The position numbers and the translations under genes are program-made. Below, piece after piece: positions 22,121 to 30,962 of a DNA stretch of 64,000 bases. The first letter of the stretch is position 1. Each line of letters starts with the position of its first letter. The notes under the pieces are model-generated. The model made no database searches. It had not been told where the DNA came from and worked only from the letters and a program-made list of their open reading frames with translations. Source of the stretch: Methyloversatilis sp. RAC08 (lineage in GTDB: Bacteria > Pseudomonadota > Gammaproteobacteria > Burkholderiales > Rhodocyclaceae); the NCBI RefSeq assembly GCF_001713355.1, contig NZ_CP016448.1, positions 186,001 through 250,000 of the forward strand. The letters are read 5' to 3'.

Positions 22121-22142
22121 GTCTCCCGCTGCAGCGGGAGAC
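22121..22142 (+). terminator. perfect palindrome after dapD, possible attenuating hairpin
   Basis: A 9-bp perfect stem (GTCTCCCGC) with loop TGCA lies 20 bases past the dapD stop. There is no T run, so it may be a weak terminator, an RNA-stability element or a processing site between dapD and pilU. Confidence 0.35.
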
Positions 22143-22218
22143 GCGCCAGAATCGTGGCGGATGACGTCATGACGCCGGGCAGCAACCGGCAGCGAAACAC
22201 TGAGCAGTCGGAGGCACG

Positions 22219-23400
22219 ATGATTCTGGACAAGCTGTTTCAAGTGATGGCGGACAAGAATGCCTCCGACATCTTCGTGTCGGCCGGCGCGCCGATCGCGA
22301 TCAAGATCCAGGGCACGACGGTGCCGATAAACCAGCGCGTGATGGATCCGGAAACCATCCAGCGCATGGCGTACGAAATGCTCACGCCGGAGCAGCAGGC
22401 GCGTTTCGAGAAGACACGCGAACTGAATCTGTCGTTCGGCCGGCGCGATCTCGGCAATTTCCGGGTCAACATGTTCTGGCAGCGCGGCAGCATCGCGATG
22501 GTGGTGCGCTACATCCTGGGCGACATTCCGCCGCTCGACACGCTGGGCCTGCCGCCGGTGCTGTCCGAAGTCATCATGGAAAAGCGCGGCCTGGTGCTGG
22601 TGGTCGGTTCGACCGGTTCCGGCAAGTCGACGACGATGGCGGCGATGATCGATCACCGCAACCAGCACAAGTCCGGCCACATCCTGACGGTCGAAGACCC
22701 GATCGAATACCTGTTCAAGCACAAGAAGTCGATCGTCAATCAGCGCGAGATCGGCATGGACACCGAAGGCTGGGCGCCGGCGCTGAAGAACGCGATGCGC
22801 CAGGCGCCGGACTGCATCCTGATCGGCGAAATCCGCGATCTGGAAACCATGCAGGCCGCCCTCGCCTATGCCCAGACCGGCCACCTGTGTCTGGCCACGC
22901 TGCATGCCAACAATGCGCACCATGCGCTGAACCGCATCGTCAATTTCTTCCCGCTGGAAAGCCGGCAGCTGCTATTCCTCGATCTGGCGGTCACCTTGAA
23001 GGCCATCGTGTCGCAGCGGCTGGTGCGCAAGCCGGATGGCCGGCGCATGCCGGCGGTCGAAATCCTGCTCAACACGCGCCACATTTCCGAGCTGATCGAC
23101 CGCGGCGAGGTCAACAGCGTGAAGGAAGCGATGGAACGCAGCATGGCGCCCGGCTCGCAAACCTTCGAGCAGGATCTGTTCCGGCTGTACCGCGAAGGTG
23201 AAATCACGCTCGACGAGGCCTTGTCGAATTCGGACTCGCCGACCAACCTGTCGTGGCTGATCAACAATTCGCAGTTCGGCGTGAATGAAACGCCGAAGAA
23301 CGACGCACCTAAAGCGGACGAACCCGATCTTGAAACCACGGTGCCCGGCGGCGCCTCGTTCGCCGAGTTTTCGCTCAATCTGGAAGATGGCAGTCGGTAA
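22219..23400 (+). CDS. pilU: type IV pilus retraction ATPase PilU
   Basis: A cytoplasmic hexameric ATPase of the PilT/PilU family that supports pilus retraction and twitching. The 393 residues carry Walker A GSTGSGKST (130-138), Walker B ILIGEIRD (near 200-207) and the His-box TLHANNAHHALNR (near 228-239). The C-terminal tail is extended and acidic, which fits PilU better than PilT. A GGAGG lies four bases before the start. It sits within the dap cluster without other pilus genes beside it; pilin genes occur 20 kb away in this window. Confidence 0.9.
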   Translation: MILDKLFQVMADKNASDIFVSAGAPIAIKIQGTTVPINQRVMDPETIQRMAYEMLTPEQQARFEKTRELNLSFGRRDLGNFRVNMFWQRGSIAMVVRYILGDIPPLDTLGLPPVLSEVIMEKRGLVLVVGSTGSGKSTTMAAMIDHRNQHKSGHILTVEDPIEYLFKHKKSIVNQREIGMDTEGWAPALKNAMRQAPDCILIGEIRDLETMQAALAYAQTGHLCLATLHANNAHHALNRIVNFFPLESRQLLFLDLAVTLKAIVSQRLVRKPDGRRMPAVEILLNTRHISELIDRGEVNSVKEAMERSMAPGSQTFEQDLFRLYREGEITLDEALSNSDSPTNLSWLINNSQFGVNETPKNDAPKADEPDLETTVPGGASFAEFSLNLEDGSR

Positions 23401-23436
23401 GTGCCTTGCGGCGGCCGGCCGGCCCGGACGTCGCCG

Positions 23437-24603
23437 ATGACCGATGTGGCCGCACCCGACGCCGACTCGCTCGCCGCCGACACCCTCGCGCTGACGAAGC
23501 AGTTGATCGCCCGGCGCTCCATCACGCCGGACGACGCCGGCTGTCTCGACATGATCGGTGCGCGTCTTGCCGCCATCGGGTTCAGGCTCGAACGCATGGA
23601 CGCGGGTGGCGTGTCGAATCTGTGGGCGCGGCGCGGCACAAGCGGGCCGGTGTTCTGCTTCGCCGGCCACACCGACGTAGTGCCGACCGGGCCGCTCGAT
23701 CAGTGGCGCAGCGATCCGTTCGTACCGGTGGTCCGTGACGGCCTGCTGATAGGGCGTGGTGCCGCGGACATGAAGGCCTCGCTGGCGGCGTTCGTGACCG
23801 CGACCGAAAGTTTCGTCGCGCGGCATCCGCAACACGCCGGTTCGATCGCCTTCCTGCTCACGTCGGACGAAGAAGGCGAGGCGCTGCACGGGTCGGCGCA
23901 CGTGGTGCGGACGCTTGCGGCACGCGGCGAGCGGCTGGACTGGTGCGTGGTCGGCGAGCCGACCTCGGTCGATCGGCTGGGCGACATGGTGAAGAATGGC
24001 CGGCGCGGCTCGCTGTCGGGCGTGCTGACGGTGCGCGGCGTGCAGGGCCACATCGCCTACCCGCAACTGGCGCGCAACCCGATCCACGAATTCGGCCCGG
24101 CACTGGCCGAATTGGCGGCCCTGCGCTGGGACGACGGCAACGCGCACTTTCCGCCCACCTGCTGGCAGGTATCGAACATCAGCGCCGGCACCGGCGCGGG
24201 CAACATGATTCCCGGCACGCTGGAAGCGCGCTTCAACTTCCGCTTTTCGACCGCCAGCACACCGGCGTCGCTGCAGGCCCGACTGACCGAAGTGCTGGAC
24301 CGCCATCTGAAGGATTACTCGCTGGACTGGACACTGGGCGGCCTGCCCTGGCTGACGCCGCCCGGCAGCCTGGTCGATGCGGCACTTGCCGCCATCCGCG
24401 AGGTCACCGGAGTCGAGGCGACGCTGTCGACCACTGGCGGCACGTCTGACGGACGATTCATCGCCGATATCTGTGCGCAGGTGCTTGAAATCGGCCCCTG
24501 CAATGCGACCATCCACAAACTGAATGAAGCCGTTGCAGTGGCCGACCTCGAACCGCTGTCACGCATCCATGCCACCCTGCTCGACCGACTGATCGGTCAC
24601 TGA
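23437..24603 (+). CDS. dapE: succinyl-diaminopimelate desuccinylase
   Basis: A zinc-dependent M20-family amidohydrolase that removes succinate from N-succinyl-LL-diaminopimelate. At 388 residues the length is normal. Metal-site motifs are [29 protein letters not shown] and a C-terminal histidine in [14 protein letters not shown] 23437 is preferred to a GTG directly after the pilU stop, because the extra 12 residues are not family-like. Together with dapC and dapD it gives three of the four succinylase-branch steps. Confidence 0.93.
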   Translation: MTDVAAPDADSLAADTLALTKQLIARRSITPDDAGCLDMIGARLAAIGFRLERMDAGGVSNLWARRGTSGPVFCFAGHTDVVPTGPLDQWRSDPFVPVVRDGLLIGRGAADMKASLAAFVTATESFVARHPQHAGSIAFLLTSDEEGEALHGSAHVVRTLAARGERLDWCVVGEPTSVDRLGDMVKNGRRGSLSGVLTVRGVQGHIAYPQLARNPIHEFGPALAELAALRWDDGNAHFPPTCWQVSNISAGTGAGNMIPGTLEARFNFRFSTASTPASLQARLTEVLDRHLKDYSLDWTLGGLPWLTPPGSLVDAALAAIREVTGVEATLSTTGGTSDGRFIADICAQVLEIGPCNATIHKLNEAVAVADLEPLSRIHATLLDRLIGH

Positions 24604-24611
24604 AACCTGCC

Positions 24612-25508
24612 ATGACTGTCACCGCCCCTCCCGAACTGAACACCGTACGCGACTGGCTGCGCTATGCGGTCAGCCGCATGCGTGCGGCCGACGTCGCCTT
24701 CGGCCAGGGCTTCGTCGATGCCTATGACGAAGCCGCCTATCTGGTGCTGCACACGCTGCATCTGCCGCTCGACCGGCTGGAGCCCTTCCTTGACGCGCAC
24801 CTGAGCGGTGCCGAATGCCGGGCGATCGCGCAGGTGCTGGACCGCCGCGTCACCGACCGCGAACCGGCCGCCTACATCACCGGCGAAGCCTGGCTCGGCC
24901 CGCTGCGCTTCAAGGTCGATTCGCGGGTCATCATTCCGCGCTCGCATATTTTCGAACTGATGCAGGATGGCTTCGAGCCCTGGCTCGACGACATGGCCGA
25001 AGGACCCGGCCATGTGCTCGACCTGTGCACCGGTTCCGCTTGTCTGGCCATCGCCGCGGCACATTACTTCCCGGAGGCGCAGGTCGACGCCGTCGATCTG
25101 TCGGCCGGCGCGCTCGAAGTCGCGGCGCTCAACGTCGCAGACCATGGCCTCGCCGACCGGGTGGAACTGCTGCACGGCGACCTGTTCGCCCCGCTCAAGG
25201 GGCGGCGCTACGGCCTCATCCTGTCCAATCCGCCCTATGTGACCGACGACGCGATGGCCGCGCTGCCCGACGAATTCCAGCGCGAACCGGCGATGGCGCT
25301 CGCTGCCGGCGCGGATGGCATGGACATCGTGCGGCGCATTGTCGCCGACGCGCGAACGCACCTGAATCCGGGCGGCCTGCTGCTGGTAGAAGTCGGTCAC
25401 AACCAGGCCGAAACCGAACAGGCGCTGCCCGACCTGCCGCTGGTCTGGCTCGACACGCCGTCGGCCAGCGCGCCGGTGTTCCTGCTGCGGGCCGAAGACC
25501 TCGGCTGA
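24612..25508 (+). CDS. prmB: ribosomal protein L3 N5-glutamine methyltransferase
   Basis: A SAM-dependent methyltransferase of 298 residues of the HemK/PrmB group. The SAM-binding motif VLDLCTGSACLAIAAA and the NPPY catalytic motif (ILSNPPYVTDDAM) are present. The N-terminal helical part and RSHIFELM distinguish PrmB from the release-factor enzyme PrmC. It follows dapE by eight bases and overlaps the histidine kinase start by one base (TGATG). Confidence 0.9.
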   Translation: MTVTAPPELNTVRDWLRYAVSRMRAADVAFGQGFVDAYDEAAYLVLHTLHLPLDRLEPFLDAHLSGAECRAIAQVLDRRVTDREPAAYITGEAWLGPLRFKVDSRVIIPRSHIFELMQDGFEPWLDDMAEGPGHVLDLCTGSACLAIAAAHYFPEAQVDAVDLSAGALEVAALNVADHGLADRVELLHGDLFAPLKGRRYGLILSNPPYVTDDAMAALPDEFQREPAMALAAGADGMDIVRRIVADARTHLNPGGLLLVEVGHNQAETEQALPDLPLVWLDTPSASAPVFLLRAEDLG

Positions 25509-28426
25509 TGTCCGGGCTGCCGACGCCTCAAGCCCATCCGACCGGCCGCGCGCCCGGTGCGCTGTGGCGCCTGGTCGCACTGGCGGGCTTCGTCGTGCTG
25601 CTGGCGCTCGGGCTGGCGACATTGTCGTCACGCAGCGATGTCGGCACGCTGCACGGCGAACTCGCACCGGAAGTCGCCCGGCTGCTGGCGTTGCAGCGCC
25701 GCGGCGAGATCGAGCAGTTGCTGCGCGACCCGATCGAACGCGGAGTCATCACCGACGCGACAGTCAGCGATGATCAGGGCGGCATCGTCCTGCGCATCGG
25801 CAATCCGGGTTCCGCCGAAGAGGGCGTACTGATCCGGACCGAAGGTCCGCTGCGGCACAAAGCGGTACAGATCGGCTGGTTTTCTGTCGGCACGCAGCAG
25901 ACCGGCGCCCATTCGCCGCTGCTCGCTCTCCTGCTGGGCGCGATCGCACTGGGGGCGCTGTGTCTCCTTGCGACGCAGGGCGCGCGCCTGATGATGGAGC
26001 GCCGGCTGGGCCGCTCGGTGAATGCCCTGACCGCGGCAACCCGGGCACTGGCCGCCGGCACGCCGCGGGCCGCGGCCGCGCTGCCTGCCGACGATGCGCT
26101 GGCGCCGCTTGATGCTGCGCTGGCGGCAGCCGGCGAAGCACTGCAACAGGAGCGCGACCGCCTTGCCGCGCAACTGGCACGGCTCGAGCGACTCGCGCTG
26201 TCGCACGACGAAGCGGAGTGGGAGTGGCAGCTCGACACCGGCGACATCTGGTACAGCGCACGCTTTCCATCGCTGCTGGGTTACGAGGCGGACGATGGCT
26301 TCAGCCAGCAGTTCAACTGGACCGCCGCCACGCATCCCGACGACGCAACCATCGTGCGGCGTGCGCGGGAGCGCCTGGTGGCGCGCGAGATCGAACGCAG
26401 CGACGACCCGATCCGCCTGCGCGCCCGCGACGGTACCTACCGCTGGTTCCGCCTGCGCGCGGTGGCCAGCCACGACGCCGCAGGCACGGCGGTGCGCCTG
26501 ACCGGCACGCTCGAAGACGTGACGCGCGAGCGCATGACCCTCGATTCGCTGCGCGAAAGCGAGGCGCGGCTGTTCCACGCGGTGCGCGGTTCTTTCGACG
26601 GCGCCTGGGACTGGGACATCGGCGCCGGCCGCTACTACCTGTCGCCGCGACTGAGCGAACTGCTCGGCATGCAGCAGTCGCTGCAGCCGCAAACCCACGA
26701 ACAGCTGCTGGAACGGGTGCATCCGGACGATCTGTCGCGACTCGAACATGCGATCGACGAACACTTCCTGCGGCGCGAGTCGTTCGACATCGAATACCGC
26801 ATGCGACACGAAGCAGGTCACTACCTGTGGGTGCGCGACCGCGGTCTGGCGACCCGCAGCGACAAGGGGAAGGTGCTGCGCTTTTCCGGATCGATCACCG
26901 ATATCACCGAGCGCAAGCGTGCCGAACACGCCACGCGCGCACTGGCGGCCGAAAAGCAGGCACTGCTCGACGATGTGCCGGTCGCCATCGTGTATGCGCG
27001 CAACGGTCGCATCGCCGACTGCAATCGCCGCTGCGAAGAGATTTTCGCCTACCGGCGCGATGAACTGATCGGCGAAACGGTCGGCCGTTTCTTCCACGAC
27101 GAAGACGATCTCGACGCCCTGCTGCAGGGTGCTGGGTCGAGCGCGCCGGCACCGCACGCCCAGGAATCCGTGCTGTGCCGCGGTGACGGCAGCGCGCTGC
27201 ACGCCTACATTTCGGTGCGACAGCTTGAACACGATGTCCAGGCAGGTGGCGAGACGATCTGGATCTTTTCCGACGACACGGCCCGGAGGCGCGCCCTTGA
27301 CGCGGCGCGGCGCGAGGAGAACTTCTCTGCCGCGCTGGTGCGCAGCATGCCCGGCGCCTTCTTCCTGCTCGACGCAAGGGGCATGCTGCGGCAGTGGAAC
27401 GAAAACCTGCAGGCCATCACCGGAATGTCGGCGGCTGACCTGCTCGGCAAGGCAACGCTTGACCTGTTTCCGCCCGAAAGCCACCGTCTGCTGAAGCGCC
27501 AGGCGCGGCGGGCACTGGTCCAGCTCGATGCCAGTTTCGAAGCCGACCTGCTGGCGGCCGATGGCGAGCCGCGCGCCCACGCCTTCAGCCTGTACCGCAT
27601 CGACCTCGACGGTTTGCCGCACCTGCTCGGCACCGGACTCGACATCCGCGCACAGAAGGAAGCCGAACGCAGCGTGGTCGCACTGAACCAGCGCCTGGAA
27701 ACCCGGGTGCGCGAACGAACGGCTGAACTGCTGACCGCCATGCGCGAACTGGAAAGCTTCAGCTATTCGATTTCGCACGATCTGGCTGCACCGTTACGGG
27801 GCATCGACGGCTTCTCGCGCATGATCGAGGAAGACTATGCCGAGAAACTCGACGACCGCGGCCGCGACTATCTGCAGCGCATCCGCGCCGCCACCCAGCG
27901 CATGCACCGGCTGATCGACGACCTGCTCGGCCTGGCACGCATCACCCGCAATGAAATGAACAGGCAGAACGTCGACGTCAGTGCACTGGCGCGCGACATT
28001 GCTGCAGAAATGACGCGCAGCGAACCTCAGCGGCGGGCAGAATTCCTCATTCAGCCGTCGATGCGCGTGTATGCTGACGCGAATCTGTTGCGTATCGCAT
28101 TGGATAATTTGTTGCGTAACGCATGGAAATTCACCGGTCGCCACGAGGCTGCACGCATCGAAATCGGCTGCTTGCAACACGATCGGGAGCTCGTGTATTT
28201 TGTGAAAGATGACGGCGCAGGATTCGATATGCGGTACGCATCCAAGCTATTCGGACCATTCCAGCGTCTGCATTCGGTCGGCGACTTCACCGGCAGCGGA
28301 ATCGGGCTTGCGATCGTGCACCGGATCGTCCATCGACATGGCGGCCGTATATGGGCTGAAGCAGAAGTCGAACGCGGGGCATGCTTTTATTTCACGCTCG
28401 AGTCCGTTCCGGCCGGAAACGGATGA
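25508..28426 (+). CDS. multi-PAS membrane sensor histidine kinase
   Basis: A membrane kinase of 972 residues. It has a membrane segment near 18-38, a periplasmic stretch, a second membrane segment near 137-162, a HAMP-like linker and about four PAS/PAC domains between 220 and 725. HisKA follows with the phospho-accepting H757 in SISHDLAAPLRG, then the HATPase with N box (NLLRNAWKFTG), DDGAGFD and SGIGLAIVHRIV. The C-terminal part resembles bacteriophytochrome-type kinases that pair with single-domain response regulators such as the next gene. The start overlaps the prmB stop (TGATG). The last 350 bases are visibly less GC-rich than the rest. The signal is unknown. Confidence 0.92.
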   Translation: MSGLPTPQAHPTGRAPGALWRLVALAGFVVLLALGLATLSSRSDVGTLHGELAPEVARLLALQRRGEIEQLLRDPIERGVITDATVSDDQGGIVLRIGNPGSAEEGVLIRTEGPLRHKAVQIGWFSVGTQQTGAHSPLLALLLGAIALGALCLLATQGARLMMERRLGRSVNALTAATRALAAGTPRAAAALPADDALAPLDAALAAAGEALQQERDRLAAQLARLERLALSHDEAEWEWQLDTGDIWYSARFPSLLGYEADDGFSQQFNWTAATHPDDATIVRRARERLVAREIERSDDPIRLRARDGTYRWFRLRAVASHDAAGTAVRLTGTLEDVTRERMTLDSLRESEARLFHAVRGSFDGAWDWDIGAGRYYLSPRLSELLGMQQSLQPQTHEQLLERVHPDDLSRLEHAIDEHFLRRESFDIEYRMRHEAGHYLWVRDRGLATRSDKGKVLRFSGSITDITERKRAEHATRALAAEKQALLDDVPVAIVYARNGRIADCNRRCEEIFAYRRDELIGETVGRFFHDEDDLDALLQGAGSSAPAPHAQESVLCRGDGSALHAYISVRQLEHDVQAGGETIWIFSDDTARRRALDAARREENFSAALVRSMPGAFFLLDARGMLRQWNENLQAITGMSAADLLGKATLDLFPPESHRLLKRQARRALVQLDASFEADLLAADGEPRAHAFSLYRIDLDGLPHLLGTGLDIRAQKEAERSVVALNQRLETRVRERTAELLTAMRELESFSYSISHDLAAPLRGIDGFSRMIEEDYAEKLDDRGRDYLQRIRAATQRMHRLIDDLLGLARITRNEMNRQNVDVSALARDIAAEMTRSEPQRRAEFLIQPSMRVYADANLLRIALDNLLRNAWKFTGRHEAARIEIGCLQHDRELVYFVKDDGAGFDMRYASKLFGPFQRLHSVGDFTGSGIGLAIVHRIVHRHGGRIWAEAEVERGACFYFTLESVPAGNG

Positions 28427-28444
28427 CCTTGGACTGGTTCTCTT

Positions 28445-28894
28445 ATGGCAAGCGAACGCCCGATACTGCTGGTTGAAGACAATCCCGACGATGAAGCGCT
28501 GACGCTGCGGGCGTTCAACAAGAACCGCATCGCCAACGAGGTCATCGTGGCGCGCGACGGCGTCGAGGCGCTCGACTACCTGTTCGGTACCGGCAGCCAC
28601 GCCGGGCGTGATCTTTCGGTGGCCCCGGCGGTCGTGTTGCTGGACCTGAAACTGCCCCGCGTCGATGGTCTCGAAGTGCTGCGCCGCGTACGCGCAGACG
28701 CCCGCACCAACCTGCTCCCGGTCGTCATCCTGACCACCTCGCGCGAACAGCAGGACATCTACGAGGCTTACCAGCTCGGCGCCAACAGCTACATCCGCAA
28801 ACCGGTCGATTTCGAAAAGTTCATCTACGCGGTCGGCCAGCTCGGCCTGTACTGGCTGGTGCTGAACGAACCGGTCGATCCGCCCGGAGTTTGA
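28445..28894 (+). CDS. single-domain response regulator (Rcp1-like)
   Basis: A 149-residue receiver domain with no output domain. The acidic pair E11 and D12 (VEDNPDDE), the phospho-accepting D67 (LLDLKLP), the threonine in ILTTSRE and the lysine in RKPVDF are all present. The DNPDDE and GLYWLVLNEP features match the Rcp1 group, which receives phosphate from bacteriophytochrome-type kinases. It lies 18 bases after the kinase gene, so the two are almost certainly a pair. Downstream partner is unknown. Confidence 0.92.
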   Translation: MASERPILLVEDNPDDEALTLRAFNKNRIANEVIVARDGVEALDYLFGTGSHAGRDLSVAPAVVLLDLKLPRVDGLEVLRRVRADARTNLLPVVILTTSREQQDIYEAYQLGANSYIRKPVDFEKFIYAVGQLGLYWLVLNEPVDPPGV

Positions 28895-29182
28895 CCGGCC
28901 AAGCCCCTCCGGCAGACCCATGACCGGGGAATCGCGAAATGCGGACATCCCTCTGGCTGTGGCAGGAGCCGACCTCGCCTTGATGTAACTGTTGCACAAC
29001 CATGGTCGCTGAACGACCGCGATTTCTGTGGGAGCGGCGGCCTGTGGAAGCGGCGGCCTCGCCGCGATACTCACGCTGCACAACGACCATCTCGGCACTG
29101 ATCGCGGCGAGGCCGCCGCTCCCACAACGCCGCTCCCACAGGTGACGCCGCTACACCGGTGAAGCCACTTCCGCAGGGGACT
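28895..29182. repeat. convergent intergenic region with REPIN-like inverted repeat
   Basis: It contains a pair of inverted REP-like arms at 29042-29068 and 29101-29126, about 26 bp each with one mismatch, separated by a 32-nt loop. An additional direct copy of the arm start (TGTGGGAGCGG) occurs at 29027, with its inverse near 29131-29142, so the element is nested. It lies between the convergent ends of the response regulator and permease genes. No protein is supported. Confidence 0.8.
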
Positions 29183-30889
29183 TCACGCCCGGCGCGACCG
29201 CGCGATCTGGCGCGACAGCATGATCACCGGCAGCAATCCGACCGCGACGATGGTCAGCGCGGCAGTCGATGCTTCCTGCAGCCGTTCGTCGCTGGCCAGC
29301 GTGTAGGCCTGGGTGGCCAGCGTGTCGAAGTTGAACGGGCGCATGACCAGCGTGGCCGGCAGTTCCTTCATCACATCGACGAACACCAGCAGCGCGGCGG
29401 TCAGCAGGCTGCCGCGCAGCATCGGCCAGTGCACGCGGCGCAGCGTGGCGCCGGCGCCCAGCCCGAGACTGCGCGCCGCTTCGTCCATGCTGGGCGTGAT
29501 GCGCGCCAGACCGGATTCGACCGACTGCAGCGACACGGTCAGAAAGCGCGCCAGATACGCGTAGACCAGTGCGCCGATGCCACCGGTCAGCAGCAGACCC
29601 GGGTTGTTGCCGGTCCACTGCAGCCACAGCCCGGACAGCACATGATCGAGCCGGGTGACCGGAATCAGGATGCCGACTGCAATCACCGCACCCGGCACGG
29701 CGTAGCCGAGGCCGACCACCGAACGCGCCAGTGCAACCATGCGCGAGCGGCTGCTGCGCGCGGCATAGGCCAGCAGCAGCGCCAGCGCCACGGCGAGGAC
29801 GCTGGCGGCAGCAGCCAACGTGAAGCTGTTCGCCGCGAGACGGATGAAGCGCTGGCCGAACTGCGCATCCCCTTCGGACATCGCCCAACTCAGCAGCACA
29901 CCGGCCGGCACGATGAACCCGGCCGCCAGCGGCAGCAGGCACAGCCCGGTGACCAGCCAGCCGGCGCCCCGACCCAGCGTGTGGCGACGCGCGCTGGCGC
30001 CGGCCCGACCGCTGTCATTGAAGCGCGCGGCGCCGCGCGTGAGCCGCTCCGCCAGCAACAGCATGGCGACGAAACCGAGCAGCAGCGCGGCCAGCTGGGC
30101 AGCCGCGACACGGTCGCCGAGCGAAAACCAGGCGCGGTAGATGCCGGTGGTGAAGGTCTGCACGCCGAAGTAGCTCACCGCACCGTAGTCGGCCAGCGTT
30201 TCCATCAGCGCGAGCGACACGCCGGCCACGATGGCCGGGCGCGCCAGCGGCAGCGACACGCGGAAGAACGCCGCCCAGGCGCCCTGCCCCAGCATGCGCG
30301 CGGCCTCGGTCAGGCCGGCCGCCCGTTCGAGCAGCGATTGCCGCGTCAGCAGATAGACGTAGGGGTAGAGCACGGCGATGAACATGCAGGCCGCGCCGCC
30401 GGTCGTGCGGACATCGGGAAACCAGTAGTCGCCGCGTTCCCAGCCGAAGGTATCGCGCAGCGCGGTCTGCACCGGGCCGACGAACTGCAGCAGATCGGTA
30501 TAGGTGTAGGCCATCACGTAGGCGGGGGTGGCCAGCGGCAGCACCAGCGCCCAGTCGAGCACGCGCCGGCCGGGAAATTCCCACATCACACTGGCCCACG
30601 CGGTCGACACGCCGATCAGCGCGGTACCCAGACCGACCCACAGGCACAGCCACAGCGTGCTGGCAACGTACTCCGGCAATACGGTCGAGGCCAGATGCGA
30701 CCAGGTACCCGACGTTCCGCCTTGCAGCAGGTTGACCAGCACCGAAATGACCGGCGCCGCCACGAGCAGCGCAAGCAGCAGTGCGATCAGCGACAGCAGT
30801 GAGAGGCGACGCAGGTGCAAGGGGCGGTGTGTGGTGCGTGCAGGGAGCCCCCCGGAACAGACGATGCGCAGGGAGCGGATTAGCAGCAT
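29183..30889 (-). CDS. ferric iron-type ABC transporter permease (fused two-domain)
   Basis: An inner-membrane permease of 568 residues with about 12 helices in two repeated domains, as in FbpB/SfuB/AfuB. Typical features are TGGIGALVYAYLARFLTV and GYAVPGAVIAVGILIPV in the second half, and RALGQGAWAAFFRVSLPLARPA-like EAA loop segments (ARMLGQGAWAAFFRVSLP) in the first. It likely imports iron(III) or a similar cation from the periplasm with the ATPase encoded divergently next door. No periplasmic binding protein gene is in the window. The first ATG at 30889 is adjacent to the Fur-like box; a slightly later start is possible. Confidence 0.88.
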   Translation of the reverse strand: MLLIRSLRIVCSGGLPARTTHRPLHLRRLSLLSLIALLLALLVAAPVISVLVNLLQGGTSGTWSHLASTVLPEYVASTLWLCLWVGLGTALIGVSTAWASVMWEFPGRRVLDWALVLPLATPAYVMAYTYTDLLQFVGPVQTALRDTFGWERGDYWFPDVRTTGGAACMFIAVLYPYVYLLTRQSLLERAAGLTEAARMLGQGAWAAFFRVSLPLARPAIVAGVSLALMETLADYGAVSYFGVQTFTTGIYRAWFSLGDRVAAAQLAALLLGFVAMLLLAERLTRGAARFNDSGRAGASARRHTLGRGAGWLVTGLCLLPLAAGFIVPAGVLLSWAMSEGDAQFGQRFIRLAANSFTLAAAASVLAVALALLLAYAARSSRSRMVALARSVVGLGYAVPGAVIAVGILIPVTRLDHVLSGLWLQWTGNNPGLLLTGGIGALVYAYLARFLTVSLQSVESGLARITPSMDEAARSLGLGAGATLRRVHWPMLRGSLLTAALLVFVDVMKELPATLVMRPFNFDTLATQAYTLASDERLQEASTAALTIVAVGLLPVIMLSRQIARSRRA

Positions 30890-30890
30890 T

Positions 30891-30909
30891 ATAATTGAGA
30901 GCTATTATC
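30891..30909. promoter_or_regulatory. candidate Fur box between divergent permease and ATPase genes
   Basis: The 19 bases form an inverted repeat with ATAAT and ATTAT arms (ATAATTGAGAGCTATTATC) in an AT-rich patch of an otherwise GC-rich region. It resembles the Fur consensus at 11 of 19 positions. It lies two bases from the permease ATG and about 55 bases before the ATPase ATG, so one repressor could control both. Confidence 0.45.
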
Positions 30910-30962
30910 GATATCGGCCGGCAGCGGGTTTTTCCGCGCAACGGCGTTCACACTGCGGAGCC

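Noticed and set aside
24815-25507. 231-codon N-terminal extension of the histidine kinase
   Set aside because: It lies inside prmB in another frame and is Arg-rich low-complexity sequence.
25628-27778. 716-codon open frame on the minus strand
   Set aside because: It is antisense to the histidine kinase, whose PAS, HisKA and HATPase motifs are clear.
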